Position numbers and translations under genes: made by a program. From positions 1,426,001 through 1,490,000 of the forward strand of contig OZ037857.1 in the NCBI GenBank assembly GCA_964035575.1: a stretch of DNA of 64,000 bases, written 5' to 3'. The notes beneath the pieces were generated by a model. It was given only the letters and a program-made list of their open reading frames with translations. It was not told the DNA's origin and did no database searches. Source of the stretch: Rhynchopus sp. YZ270_cl-10. Its lineage: Eukaryota > Euglenozoa > Diplonemea > Diplonemida > Diplonemidae. Of the stretch, positions 1-11,505 are shown piece by piece; the stretch's first letter is position 1; the number at the start of each line of letters is the position of its first letter.

Positions 1-1006
1 TGAGCTGTGTGAGCTGTGCGTGCACGGTGCTCACATGTTTAGTATTCTTTATTTTCAGCTCGCTTTTTATTGAGGACTCTCGGACTCGTACGTTTTGTAA
101 GGACTGCGTTCTTTGTGCCCAGGCTCCTTCCCTTCATTATCAACTTTAACATACAGTCGTACATAGGCGTGGTAAACACTAAGGTGGATTTTGGGCTTAC
201 AAAACTCCGAGACGTACCAAGCACACCGTAAGCCCAGACAGCAAGCTGACTGGGCGAACCTAGCTTAAGTCTAAGGGGGGTTGTTACCCCACCGCTGTTG
301 TATGGCTGTATTTTGTATTGCAAAGTCTGTATGCGCTTCCAGAGGCCACGACTCCTTCCATGTGGATATGCAGCCCCCGCCGTCACGGCCGTGGGTTATG
401 TTCTGCCTTGTCGTGAGTCCTGCTGCGCTTTTTCACCTTTTCAAAATATTGCTTTTCATTTCCGGTTCAAATCTTGCAGTGCAATGTTGACCATTTTATT
501 CTGTTGTAGATTGGTGATGTGAGCAGTGTCAGGTCAGACAGTGCTTTCATCACCCCTTTTATTCTTTTTTGTTGTTGTCGTGGACGAGAGGCACACATCA
601 TTCAGTTCTGCTACTAGTCCTGTTCTCTTTTCTTTGCCGAGGCGGTGTGGCTGCGTGTCTCGGCTCATTGAGATCTGGGTAGTGTACTAACGAAACAAAA
701 AAAAATTAACGCGGGTTATATTATTGAGGCTTCCAGCTAAAAGCGTAGAGGGTGTTCTTCCTCAACTCTTAGCAGACCTTAGTAAGGCCGCTCATTTTTA
801 ACCAAAATAAAAGAACCACCCTCTCTCCCTTTGCTCTTTTTCTGTTACGCTTCGAAATCCCCCCCACACAAAACCACATCACACCCAGAGCGATTCCATC
901 GAACGCATATTTCTTTCTTAGATTTTTTAGTTATTTTTTTTGCTGAAAAAAGCGTTTTTGTCACCATTGCACACCCCTCCTCTTACGTAGAGTTTTCACA
1001 TATAAT
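1..1006. other. gene-free left flank
   Basis: I recognise no coding region here. The open frames are short and show no protein-like composition. The stretch is T-rich, probably the 3' flank of a gene off the left edge followed by the 5' flank of the gene starting at 1007. A hairpin-like piece with a GACGAGAGG loop lies near 575-600 and may be a degenerate class B stem-loop. Confidence 0.4.
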
Positions 1007-3113
1007 ATGGAGATTGACGAGATAATTGAAGCCTATGTAGTACCCCTTACTGCACTAGCTGCGTTGTATCTCTATTGGCTGCCACTGTCGAATATGGTTA
1101 TGGTTAAGCTGGGGATGAAGGTGATGCCAGGGTACCAGATGGTTCGTGTCGCATCTGAGGCGGCAACGATCGTAGGTAAGGTGAAGCCTCTGACGGAGCA
1201 GATAGAAGAGATTGTCGAGCCTGAGGTCGATGTGTCTGTTGCGTCGGTCTTCCCCTTTGAGCTTTCAGAGTGGATGTCTGCTGTGCTGCGGAAGTTTGCT
1301 CCGATGTTTATGATTTGTGGTTTTATATTTTTGGTTTGCCTCCTTTTTTTGAAGGAAAGCAAGAAAATCGAAGAGGAAGTCAAAGAAGAAACGAGACGCC
1401 GTACGCTGAGCCTGAGCGGCAGCCCCGAACGGCGCGAAAGCCTCCACACCTTTGCGTCTCACGTCCGCATGGGGGAACCTGTCTCTCCGGTCAGCGGTGA
1501 AGACGTTTCCGCATTCTTGGGAAAAACCCCTTCTGAAGGTCCAGATCTGAACAACACTGTCGCCAGCATGAGTCGTTTATTGAATCAATCGCGTCGGATG
1601 TCTATGGGAAGTTCGGGTGGTCTGAGAAAGCTGGTCTCAGCATATCAAGACTCGGAGAGCTCTGAGGAGGTCACTATGTCGCATGCCTCTGGAACAGTCA
1701 AGCAACGTGAAGGATGCGATTCAGATATGAGTCTGTCGGGCGATGATTCGCCGAAAATGAAGTCTGCAGGGAGTCCGCGGCAGATGTTTGCGAAGCGTCG
1801 TGTCATGAAGCTTGACGCTATCGACTCTGTTGAGGACGGATTGAGGAATATGCGGGACCAAATGGCAGTAGGCGTCGCAGCGGAGATGGTCCTCTCGCAG
1901 TCCGTCTCCGTCTCTACACGCGACGAATACGGCAGTCACTCCCCAATCCACGGAGACCCGGTGTCACCTCTCGGAGGCATCCTCTCTCCGTTGCCACGGT
2001 GCCCACGGTCTCCAGTGTTTCTGGATCGTCCTCCAGTCTCCCCAACGACACATCGTGGGATGCCCCTGGAGAGTAAGGTTCCTGCGGCATTGCAGGCTGT
2101 TGAAACTACTCCAGTGCGGCGGAACGTCAAGCAGGTCGAGTGTGAGGTGGACAGAGAGACAGAGAAGTCTTCCAGCCCCGAGCCCCTGTCGCCAGTGTCC
2201 CCTGTGTCGGCGGGGTCGGGGTTTCAAGGTAAGGAGAAGGGTGCGTCTGTTGTCTCGGCGCGGGTCGTGCAGACGGAGGTTCCAGGATCGCCGGAGAAGT
2301 ATTACATAGCATCTGGTGACGACGTCGTGCGTGACATCCTCGCAACCCCACCGGAGTACCGTGGTACACCAGGGGGGGTCGGTACGCCCAGTGTGTCGTA
2401 TGTGCGTACACCGCGCAGTGAGGGTGAGGTTAGTGCTGCCGAGGTGCGGTTCGAGCACCTCAGTAATATGCAGGAGCTGGCGGATCAGCTGCAGCATCAG
2501 GTATGGCTATAGTTATTTTTATACTCAACATTATTTTGCACAGCTGCTGCGGTCTGAAGAGCATGCTACCGATCTGGACAAACGTCTGCGCAACGCAAAG
2601 CAACAGCTGCACCATGAACAGAGCAGCCAAGAGGACGTTCGGGGGAGACTTGCGGAGAAGGACCGGCGTCTGGAGGTGCTGAACAAGAAATGCGCACACC
2701 TCATGACGATTGCGACAGGGCGGGAGGCGTATCGATCACCTGTCACGCATGTGTGCAAGGGCAGGGCTGGGGGCGGTGTCGAGCGGTGTGCGTGCCAGTG
2801 GCAGCCGCCGACCTTCACTGCTGTCATTGGGGCGGCGTCGTATCGTGGTCCAGGGGCGTCCCTGTCGTCGTCACCTCGTCGTGCAACGTCGGCAGGTCGG
2901 AAACGTACTGTGCAGCTCAACACACCTCCAGGTGGTGCGTCCCGTGTAGGTGCCTCTCCAAAGGGTGTGGGCGTTACACATCACCGCAGCACCGCTCGTC
3001 CAGGCCACACCACACCAGAGAAGAGAGTCAGTGTCCACCATACACCTCCACGCCGTACACATGACAGCAGCCCCCAAGAACCCCGTCCCATGTGGAATCG
3101 GAGCAAGCCTTAG
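1007..3113 (+). CDS. two-TM, Ser/Pro-rich coiled-coil protein, unknown
   Basis: I do not recognise this protein. Two exons fit: 1007-2500 and 2544-3113, with a 43-base intron (GTATGG...CACAG) that keeps the frame and gives about 687 residues. Hydrophobic segments lie near residues 10-32 and 95-114, followed by a basic/acidic stretch. Residues about 130-480 are low-complexity and rich in S-P pairs (SPVSP, SPLSP), typical of disordered, proline-directed phosphorylation regions. A coiled coil starts at the end of exon 1 (HLSNMQELADQLQHQ) and runs on into exon 2 (LLRSEEHATDLDKRLRNAKQ), which supports the splice. The C-terminus is basic and rich in T-P and S-P. A membrane-anchored scaffold is a reasonable guess, but no family was identified. 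Confidence 0.72.
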
Positions 3114-3463
3114 AGGTGGATGGGGGGAGTAGAACGGTTCTAGAGTTAGAAGATTTTCTGTGTTTCGGTATTTTTTTTCTCGGTGAAAGGTAAAAGTATG
3201 CCTTGTGGGTGGGGGGGTCGATAGAACAAAAAAAAAAAAATAGGGGGTGTCTCGTTGTTCTGTCTTCCCTCTGGTGGCCTGTGTGTCTGGTAGTAAGGTT
3301 TGCATTTCCACTTCACTTTTTTTAGTGCATTTTGTACAAGGTGGTGGCAGCAAAACGGTGTCGGCATGGCATCAAAACTTCACTTTTTTTTTTTTTTTGT
3401 CTCGCTTTTTTGCTCTCTTTTTTCGAAGGATATCTTGTTGGGATACTCCTTTTTAGTGACAAA

Positions 3464-3494
3464 TATGGGTATGCACGAGAGTCATATTCATCTT
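3464..3494 (+). repeat. class B stem-loop
   Basis: The arms ATGGGTATGC and TCATATTCATCTT enclose ACGAGAG. The match to the class B consensus is imperfect, and a T-run follows directly. Confidence 0.55.
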
Positions 3495-3644
3495 TCAATT
3501 TTTTTTTCTTTTCTCGTTTTTATTATTTTTGCCTTCCTTTGTGCTGCGAAGATGATACCACAGTTCTTCTTGCGCGCCTTCTCTCTCTCTCTTGAAAAAC
3601 ACGAGTTTTTTCATCTCATTTTTGCGACTTTTTGCGTCTTTTTT

Positions 3645-3674
3645 GATGTGTATGCACGAGAGGCATATTCATCT
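3645..3674 (+). repeat. class B stem-loop
   Basis: GATGTGTATGC pairs with GCATATTCATC around the loop ACGAGAG, with a 2-base bulge on the 3' side. Downstream is CTTGCAAATG, then a T/C-rich run. Confidence 0.7.
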
Positions 3675-3810
3675 TGCAAATGTTTCTTACTTTTGTTTTT
3701 TTCGTCTTTTTATTTGCGACCGAAACTTGAAAAATTCAAAAGAGCACCGACCCAACACTGTCCTGCTCATAAGTAGTAAAAGTGAAATACCCCCCCATTT
3801 TTTTTGTCTC

Positions 3811-3842
3811 AGGTACACTGTCACGAAAGGGCTTTGTATTCC
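3811..3842 (+). repeat. class C stem-loop
   Basis: The copy begins AGGTACACTGTCACGAAAGG, continues GCTTTGTATTCC, and is followed by AAGTCAAC and a T run. TACA pairs with TGTA across an internal loop. It is preceded by TTTTTTTGTCTC. Confidence 0.65.
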
Positions 3843-4638
3843 AAGTCAACTTTTTTTTTTTGTTAGGAAACGGCTGAAGCTCAAAGTCATCTTATCAACC
3901 CTTTTTTTACCAAGCATTGGCAAAGAGGAAATAGAATTGAAGATGCCTGCAAATTGATTTTTTTTTTCTTTTTTTTTCACCCAGTGTTTTTGTCAGATTC
4001 TCTGTATTTTTTCACCAGATTCCTTCTATTCAATGGTTTTTGTTTTTTCGATTCAAAAAAAAAAAAAATTGAGCTATAACGATGTGTGCACATCATGCTT
4101 GAAGTTCTTTTTATATCTGCACGAATGACACTTTCATCTTACAATTTTTTCTTTTTTTTCTTTCTCGAACTCTACTGTACTTATGTGGTTTGAAACTGGT
4201 GCCCGTTGGGTTGTATTTACTGCACCTACCCACCTTGCCTTTTTGCGTTGTACTGGCAATAAGCAGACTGTTGGGGATACGTTACCCATCGACATTCTGA
4301 CACTACTACAGTACAAGAGAGAAGAACCAGCCGACACTGCCAACAAAGAAATGCAGCTGGGGGGTGGCGGTGGGTGGGTGAGTTCACCCCCTCCCACCGT
4401 TGCCCCACCCCCTCACAGCTGTGTTCCTTCATTTTTTTTTTTTGTCGGGTAAACTCTTCCAAAACAGCCCCCTTCATAACACGTCTCTCTCTCACTCATT
4501 CACTCACTGTACTAAGTTTGTGCACAGATCGCAAAAATTGCTGCCCTATGCACAACAGTTATTTCCAATCTAGGTATCTCCGATTGAGATATTTTTCCGT
4601 GCCCCCCCAAAAAAAAAATCCACCCCGGGTAATTCTGT

Positions 4639-4669
4639 AGATGCATGTGCACGAGAGAGTCACATTCGT
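4639..4669 (+). repeat. class B stem-loop, degenerate
   Basis: GATGCATGTGC, the loop ACGAGAG, then AGTCACATTCGTATTTC. The inner GTGC/CAC pairing is kept but shifted by an insertion. A T run follows. Confidence 0.5.
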
Positions 4670-4692
4670 ATTTCAAGTTTGTTTTTTTTTGT

Positions 4693-4724
4693 CAGTGCCT
4701 GCGTACCTTAGAGGCTAATGCACT
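4693..4724 (+). repeat. class D stem-loop
   Basis: CAGTGCCTGCGT opens the stem and GCACTTTCAGC closes it, so AGTGC pairs with GCACT. It is preceded by a long T run ending in TCAG. It belongs with the copies at 18132, 30308, 42455 and 50884. Confidence 0.6.
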
Positions 4725-5648
4725 TTCAGCTATTTTGTGATACTCAGCTTCCCTTCTGTCCCATCGCCCCTTTCCCCCCCCAAAAAAAAGTCACCCCACT
4801 TTTGGGGGTAGTGTAGAAATTTGTGTGTGCAGAAAACAAAAGAACATCACCTCTTTTCCCCCCTCCTCGCTCTTTGCCATTGCAGGCTATACTTAATTAT
4901 TTCCCACCCTATTTAATCGAATCTGATACTGATGCCGATTCTGATCAAAGGTGTTTTGGTGACCTAAACTGAAGCCCCTGGGTGGAAGAGTCTCTTCCCT
5001 TTCCTTCCCTTCACCGAAACACAGTCTGTCGATACAACCAGTCCGCTCGCGATGTCATTTTTCCGCATGTGATTATCTCGCCGCTGCAGCTGTAATACCG
5101 GTTCAGGAAGCACAGGTCCGGTTTTGCCAACTATCACCCTGTCTGTTGAACTGCCTTTGTGCTCACAAATGTCTTGTGAGCAGAGTACAATTCGCATCCT
5201 TCCTCGTCGCTGTCCTCACAACTGCCGACAGGTTCCCCTTAGGCATAGCCCTCTTTTCCCCATTTCTCACAGTGCACTCTGTCGAAATAGGTGGAGTTGG
5301 TTAAGTCAGAGTTTCCCGTTTCTCTGCTACCCTCCGTGTCATCTGTGAATGTCCCACTGGGGCAGAGGTGCTTCAAGCGAACGGGTCAATGCGGCAAAGT
5401 AAAACGAATTACACTGCATGGTTGGGGACCACCCCGTTACACCTGTCATGCAAATATGCACTCGTCAGAAAGAAGCCTTTGTTATTTCCAAGTCAACCTT
5501 TTCATAGGGAATAAGAAGGCTTTAAAACTTCGCCTCAAATATCTCCTAAAAAAGCACCATTCTTTTCAGATATTTTCCCCTTCTCTCCCTCTCCTCTCCT
5601 CTCCCTCCCCTCCTCTGCTTCTGCTTCTGCTCTTCCCCTTAATAAAAA

Positions 5649-7449
5649 ATGTGGCATGACTTGTCACCTGCGCAGATCGGGTTTTTTGGAGGGTATCTGT
5701 TCATCGCGTTGTTTTATGTAGTGTCAGAGTATTTAAAGCGGAGGAGTGCTGGGCACGAAGCGCTTGAAGATGAAGATGTGGCAGTAGATACTACGGTCAC
5801 GGAGATGAGAGAAGATCCATCAGGGTCCCCTCAGATAAAGGAGGACGAAAATGAGGCGGCTGCACCGAGTACAGATGACATTGAGGCTCGTGAATCTGTT
5901 GTTCCTGTCGCAAAGTCGGTTTTTTTTACAGTAGACAACCCTGTCTGCCAGGTGGTTACATTCAATGAGAGTGCGTTGATAAAGTACAATGCTGTGCTGC
6001 GTATGATGGCAGAGTTTGGTCTTCATATGGCGTATTACTTCCTGTGTGATAGAACGGACCTCTTCCCGGAGCCAGGGGAGCGGTTCTATTCTCGTGATAT
6101 GTTCTTCTTTTTGTACCTCCTTCTCGTTCTCTTTAGCTTTTACACCTCGTTAGAGAAGGTGAAAGGGGAGGGTTTCGCCTCGCGCGAGCAGACCGCAGAG
6201 TGGAAGGGGTGGATGCAGGTTTTGTTCGTGATGTACCATTATTTCGCGGCGAGGGAGCAGTACAACAGCATTCGCGTGTACATCGCGGGGTATGTCTGGA
6301 TGACGGGGTACGGAAACTACTCGTTTTATTGCGGAAAGCGGGATTATTCGTTTTCGCGGTTTTGCTGGATGATGTGGCGGCTGAACTTCCTCGTCTTCTG
6401 GGTCTGCGTGGTGCTTGGGAACGACTACATGCTGTACTACATTTGCCCTATGCACACCCTCTGGACTGTCGCAGTGTATCTCTCCCTGCTTCTCTTTGAG
6501 TCACACAACACACGCCACTGGGTGATCTACCTTAAATGTGCGGGCTGTCTGTTCCTCTGCTCGCTCCTTTGGGTTGACAGCATCTTCTTCACAATCTGGA
6601 AGCCGTTCACCTTTTTGGTAGGGTTCACCGACCCAAACCACCCAGAGCACGATCCGCTTCATGAGTGGTTCTTTAGGTCGGGGCTGGACAGATATGTTTG
6701 GGTGTTTGGGATGGTTTGCGCGAATTTACATCCAAAGATTGATGCGGGGTTGAAGTGGTTGGACGAGTCGGGGGTTTTCATGAAGAATGGGGTGCGCGTG
6801 GCTATCGGAGTAGGGCTGCTGTCGATGGGCGCAGTGTGGGTGTGGCAGATCCTGCTCATCGATGGCCACTGGGAGTACAACAAGGTGCACCCGTACACCT
6901 CCTTCCTGCCGATAGGGATCTACCTCATTCTGCGCAACCTGACACCCACCCTCCGTCGCTATCACCTCGCAGTGTTCGCGTGGCTCGGGAAAGTGACCCT
7001 CGAAACCTACATCGGACAGTTCCACATCTGGCTGCACACAGGGGGACCGAACTACTCACCGAAGTCGCTTTTGACGTATCTCGAAGGATACCATGTATGG
7101 AAAAATAGGATTTTTTTTTTTGAGTTGCAATTTATCGTGTTTCTCTATTTATTCATCTCTCTCAGTACATCAACTTCCTGCTGACAACGCTGGTCTACAT
7201 CTGGGTGTCCAACCGACTGTTCCATCTGACGGAGGATCTGAAGGTCGCCATGCTGCCTAAGGTATGTGTTCTTTGCTTTGCTTTGCTTTGCTAAGCCTGC
7301 ATGAACCGACCGCGTATCGATCGGCATTGTAAAAGATGCGCACAACGTACCAAACAACTCTACAGGGCGACAACCCGCTGCTCATAAGGAACATTCTACT
7401 GATGGCGCTGTGCTGGCTTCCGTTCTATGGCTTTGGTATGTGTTGGTAG
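5649..7449 (+). CDS. Cas1p/RWA-type 10-TM O-acyltransferase
   Basis: The protein is the polytopic acyltransferase domain of the CASD1/Cas1p/RWA family, which transfers acetyl groups to glycans in the Golgi. The conserved core is recognisable: EWKGWMQVLFVMYHYFAA near residue 185 and RVYIAGYVWMTGYGNYSFY about 25 residues later, followed by a series of membrane segments. Family members such as human CASD1 and fungal Cas1p also have a luminal SGNH domain. It is missing here, as in plant RWA proteins. Exons: 5649-7094, 7166-7261, 7366 onward; introns start GTATGG and GTATGT. Read straight through, exon 3 stops at 7449. It also contains a GTATGT donor at 7436 that could splice to 8876 and add a cytosolic acidic tail (see that entry). 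Residues 45-85 are acidic and probably disordered. Confidence 0.88.
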
Positions 7450-8118
7450 CATTATTTGCTTCATACAAAATGGAGCTCAAAATAAAAACAAAACACATCA
7501 TCATCTTCGCTCTGCTTTACGGAGTCTGAAGGTGGCAAACTCAAGGTTGCTATCTTCTTGTAGGTGGCGAGAGATCTTACGTTGTGTGTTTTGAAAAGCA
7601 AAAAAAGTGGGTAATTATTGTGCGAAACATTTGCCCTATTTTACGTGATGTGTGTGAGATGTGGTTCAGTCCAATTTTTTCTAAGGTGACTAAGCTCGAG
7701 AGGCTTAGGGTCATCTTATAAACCTTTCTTTTCTTCTGTTGTTCAGAATACGTAGGTATCGCTCCCACCCACCTAACCAAAGCTGTTTTCATTAAACACC
7801 CCCTTGCGCACAGGACATCTGGTCACAGCACTGGCAAGATAGGATAGAAGACTGCTTGAAGTGAAGATAGATGAAAGTCTGCAAAATGACCGTTTGCCCC
7901 TTGGTCTGTGTACGACAACGATCTTTGTAACGATCAACTTTGGTTTAATGTTTTTGTGTGTGTATTGTCTCCCGCTCCCCGATTTTTTTTCTAACACGGC
8001 CTTTTTATGTGCAATGCGCAAACATCTTTTATTTCTAATCATTTACCCACAAATAAACCCTGCCTTGAGTCTTGCGTTTGAGCGATCGTTCGTAAAAGCT
8101 GTTTTTTTCTGGCATTTT
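7450..8118. other. gene-free stretch
   Basis: T-rich DNA with one class A hairpin (7683) and no convincing coding frame. If the acyltransferase gene continues to 8876, this stretch and the tandem repeat at 8119 lie in its last intron. Confidence 0.4.
7683..7717 (+). repeat. class A stem-loop
   Basis: The outer arm AAGGTGA pairs with TCATCTT and the inner arm CTAAGC with GCTTAG around the loop TCGAGAG, with a 2-base bulge (GG) on the 3' side. It is followed by ATAAACC and TTTCTTTTCTTC. Confidence 0.75.
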
Positions 8119-8643
8119 TCAACTTACCTTCCTTCACCCCCCTGTAAGGGCAACCGTAGGTGAAGTAAGGTATAGTATTGAAATCGATGTGGGGGGGGAG
8201 TAAAGGGTCAATTTTACAAAACCAGATTTTGAGGAAAATTTTAGCCGAAAATGGGCTCCACGTATAAGCAACCGGGCTCATATTTCTCAAAATTTAAGTG
8301 GTCAAAAAATTGTCCAATTTTCGAGATTGACCCCACCACTGCACGGGCGGAGCCCAAAAATGCAAATAAGGACCCTTTTATCAACTTACCTTCCTTCACC
8401 CCCCTGTAAGGGCAACCGTAGGTGAAGTAAGGTATAGTATTGAAATCGATGTGGGGGGGGGAGTAAAGGGTCAATTTTACAAAACCAGATTTTGAGGAAA
8501 ATTTTAGCCGAAAATGGGCTCCACGTATAAGCAACCGGGCTCATATTTCTCAAAATTTAAGTGGTCAAAAAATTGTCCAATTTTCGAGATTGACCCCACC
8601 ACTGCACGGGCGGAGCCCAAAAATGCAAATAAGGACCCTTTTA
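8119..8643. repeat. 262/263-bp tandem duplication
   Basis: Two head-to-tail copies, 8119-8380 and 8381-8643, appear identical except for one extra G in the G run. Each starts with an inverted repeat (CTTACCTTCCTTCAC against GTGAAGTAAGG). Each contains the motif ATTGACCCCACCAC that is shared with the mobile-element-like repeats at 43.9-47.9 kb and 58.6 kb. The near-identity means a recent duplication. Confidence 0.9.
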
Positions 8644-10118
8644 AATTTGTTCTCTTGAAATGTGTAATTTCATGTTTTCGCGAAAAAAAATAACAACTGA
8701 TCCTACGAGGGTTGAAGGAAGGTGGTTGAAAACAACAATAACAACAAGGACAAGTAATTGCTAAGAAAAATGCGGGGTGTGCTGTGGAAAACTCCGCGCG
8801 ATTTTCGAAACCACCGTAGCATCCTGGCGATTTGCTGGAGGTGCTGATGCGCCTGGTGTGATCGATGTGTTGTAGTCTGTGCATTCTGTGTTCCTTCCGC
8901 ACTGCTCCAACGACGACGACAATGTGGGGAGCCTGTGGACAAAAACGAGCTGGACCACGCCGAGCCTGCCGAGCGGGCGTCCAACAACGCTATCGAGCAG
9001 ATGGTGCTGGACGAAGAGGACAGCCCCCCTTCTTGAACGTTTCAGATGCTGGCGTCCCAGTGGGTCTGGCAGCGTACGAAGAGCGTTAGCATACCTGCAG
9101 AAGAGCAGAATGCTGGGCGTGTTGTAGATTATTTCTACAGGATGGAGTTCCACATCACACCCCGTTTTTTTTCCGATAGCAATTACTTGTTTTTATTTCA
9201 ACATCCCCCTAACTGTTTTGGTCCAGGTATTAAAATCTACTTCTTTCTCGGAAAAGCTGTGTGTGATCTTCGGTACCCCATGCACACATTTTATTTTATT
9301 TTAGGGTGACTGGGCTTAGGCCCACATCTTACCAACCTTTCTTTTTTAAAACGAATCCTGAAGTATGATCCAAAAACATGCCTGCGCTCGAGATACAATT
9401 TCATCTTTTTGTGTTCGCCCTTTTTTCACTTTGAGTTTGCATTTACAACGTCTATTCTCTTCCGAGAGTCAGGCTTGGCGGCAAACATGGCCGACTGTGT
9501 CCGAACAGGACATTGTCACAACTCTATAGCAAAAGAAACAGAACAACAACTTGTTGAAAGGTTCCCCGAGTGCCTTCTTCTTCTGTGATGAACACAAAAC
9601 CAGCGTAACCTCCCATCCATTGTTTGTTGCAAAGACAACCCCTGAACCTCGTTTTTCTCGAAGGGGTGTCAGGAAAAGCCGTAGTGGTCACCAGCGAGGG
9701 GTGAGCAGCATGGCGTCACGGCAGCTGCAGCAATTCAACTTCTCGACTGACGTCTCCACATATGCATACCTAGGTTCTGTCTTCTTGAATGGCTCCAGGA
9801 TGAGGAAGTATCCTTTTTTGAGAACAGAGTTCTCACAGTCACACCTTTTGACAGGTACGCATCGGTATGTCCCGCAGTTCTTTCATCTTCTGCTTCATCT
9901 GTTTGATCTCCGAGCTGCAGGTGGTGTGCCGGCTCCCATCGGCGCATTTCCCTTCGCCTTTGCCGCCCACGTACCAGCACCGCTCTCTGTGCTCCCTGCG
10001 TGTTTTGCAGAGAGCAGAAGTACCTCTGATGTTATTTAGTCTGTCGGCATTGTACGAAAGGGGGTGTGTTGAGAGCAAAATATCCACAAAAACCCCACCA
10101 GAACACACACAACCAAAC
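8644..10118. other. intergenic stretch with possible exon and coding remnants
   Basis: Contains the putative terminal exon at 8876-9036. An open frame at 9046-9309 begins MLASQWVWQRTKSVSIPAEE but soon becomes hydrophobic and T-rich. A GC-richer part at about 9660-10060 has open frames on both strands, of which the minus-strand one looks more protein-like. A degenerate class A element lies near 9306-9345. I could not assign a gene with confidence. Confidence 0.35.
8876..9036 (+). CDS. putative terminal exon of the Cas1p/RWA-type gene
   Basis: The frame at 8876-9036 has coding-like composition, ends in a stop, and encodes an acidic tail (KNELDHAEPAERASNNAIEQ, then MVLDEEDSPPS). It has no start of its own. 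An acceptor TTGTAG lies just before 8876. Joined to the GTATGT donor at 7436, the frame is kept: exons 5649-7094, 7166-7261, 7366-7435 and 8876-9036 total 1773 bases, exactly 591 codons. The tail would follow the last membrane segment. The implied intron of 1.44 kb is far longer than the others here (43-205 bases), so an orphan exon or a remnant of another gene remains possible. Confidence 0.45.
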
Positions 10119-11080
10119 ATGCAATTCATGAGTATCACCGGTATGGGGGCTGCTGTGCAGCATGCTGAGTGCTGCATCTGCTTCGACGACCTCTGTGCAC
10201 AGCCCCTGGCTGTTCTAATCACAGCAGCAAAGCGACGGGTATGTCCACTCCCACCACCACGTCTATTGTTCACCACCACCACACCACATAAACCACCACA
10301 CCACCAGGCGTGCTGCCACTACTTCCACTACGACTGCATAAAAGACCTCTGCCCCTTCGTCACCCGTGGGTACGGCATGGAGATGGAGGTGGAGGAGTCT
10401 TCCGACGCTGCGATGAAGTGTCCGATGTGCCGTGCGGCGTGCCAACGCGTTGTTAAGATGCCAGACCCTGCGAAGGACCCACGCTCGGTATGACACCCCA
10501 CCCCACCCAACCCAACCCCACCCTCCCCCACACACACCCCCCTCTTCAGTGGTTCTACCTCGTCGACATTGACCATACTGGGAGTCTGAGTAAAGGAAAT
10601 GTACGTGAAGTGGTTAAGGCTATGTGCGATGTGCATGAAGGGCATTTGACCGCGATAATTGATAGAAATTGGTCGCACTGGGACCGCAGCGGGACTGGCG
10701 GGGTCAGCCCGAAGGAACTCCCTGCGCTGCTCAAATTTGTCCGCCAGAACGTTCCACGGAAGGCACGGCGGTCGGAGGCACCGCACATTGCCGTAGACAG
10801 AGAGGGCTGGTTCCGGTACTGGGATGAGGACAACGACGGGGGCCTCGACAAAGACGAGGTTGCGCGAGCGGTCATCAAAACCTTTGAAAAGAAAGCCTCA
10901 ACCAAATCGAAGGTCCGTGTCATCCAAAGCGTTCTCGACAACGCCTGGCCTCTCTTCGACCACTCCGGTACCGGCAGTGTAGGCATTGCTGAATTCACGG
11001 CAAGAGACGGCCTCGCGGATACCCTCCTCGCCTTCCTCCAAAGTGACTCTCATTTTGCGCAGGTAGCATCTCCACTCTAG
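10119..11080 (+). CDS. RING finger plus EF-hand protein, paralog 1
   Basis: Three exons (10119-10238, 10308-10487, 10550-11080) give about 276 residues. The RING is split by the first intron: CCICFDDL in exon 1, then ACCHYFHYDC and KCPMC in exon 2, giving all eight zinc ligands, so an E3 ubiquitin ligase is likely. Exon 3 holds EF-hand loops: DIDHTGSLSKGN, DRSGTGGVSPKE, DEDNDGGLDKDE and DHSGTGSVGIAE, so calcium control is plausible. The start is the first ATG of a run (MQFMSITGMG); the next ATG 9 bases on could serve too. Exon 2 is identical in sequence to exon 2 of the gene at 13516, while exons 1 and 3 differ clearly. The second intron is a C-rich (CCCAACCCA) tract. Confidence 0.88.
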
Positions 11081-11314
11081 AGCGTGGAAAGAGGGGAGTG
11101 GGATGGGTTTCCCCCGTTTTTCTTTTGACAGCAGAATAGAAAATTCGCAAAAAAGAAAAAAAGGCCAATTTTTGAAGGGAAGAAGAAAAAATGGAGCAAA
11201 AAGGGGGAACAAAATACCTTCTGTCAGTGTGGAGGGGGCGTTGTTCTCTTTCACAGATTTTTTTTTTGGAGCCCTGGATGGTTAGGGTCCACCTGGTGCA
11301 GTGGTAATGTACCA

Positions 11315-11348
11315 AAGGTACATTGTTCACGAGAGGGCTTTGTATTTC
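11315..11348 (+). repeat. class C stem-loop
   Basis: Begins AGGTACATTGTTCACGAGAG, continues GGCTTTGTATTTC, then AAGACAAC and a T run. It agrees closely with the copies at 52412 and 52549. Confidence 0.72.
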
Positions 11349-11471
11349 AAGACAACAGTTTTTTTTTTTTTTCGCGTTTTTTATATGTTTTTGGATGGAA
11401 CTATCACCGTGAGGTTTCTGTTTCATCGTTTTGTTTTGTTTTCTTTTTTGAGTTTTTATTTTCTTTTTTGG

Positions 11472-11505
11472 AGGTGACTAAGCACGCGAAGCTGAGGGTC
11501 ACCTT
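11472..11505 (+). repeat. class A stem-loop with compensatory changes
   Basis: AGGTGAC and CTAAGC pair with GCTGAG and GTCACCTT around ACGCGAA. The outer arm here is GGTGAC/GTCACC, so the usual G-T pair has become G-C. A C run and T run follow. Confidence 0.7.

Larger units (their letters stand above)
3114..5648. other. gene-free stretch with hairpin modules
   Basis: This T-run-rich intergenic DNA carries class B (3464, 3645, 4639), class C (3811) and class D (4693) stem-loops, listed separately. Another possible class B copy lies near 4105-4145. The part around 4970-5300 is less T-rich and has short open frames on both strands, but nothing I can call a gene. A pyrimidine run ending in CAG at about 5568 is a candidate acceptor for the gene at 5649. 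Confidence 0.5.

Noticed and set aside
462-490. tRNA B-box-like GGTTCAAATC
   Set aside because: No acceptor stem, anticodon arm or A box could be fitted around it.
8241-8902. Minus-strand open frames across the tandem duplication
   Set aside because: They exist only because the repeat unit is open in that frame; the same peptide is repeated in both.
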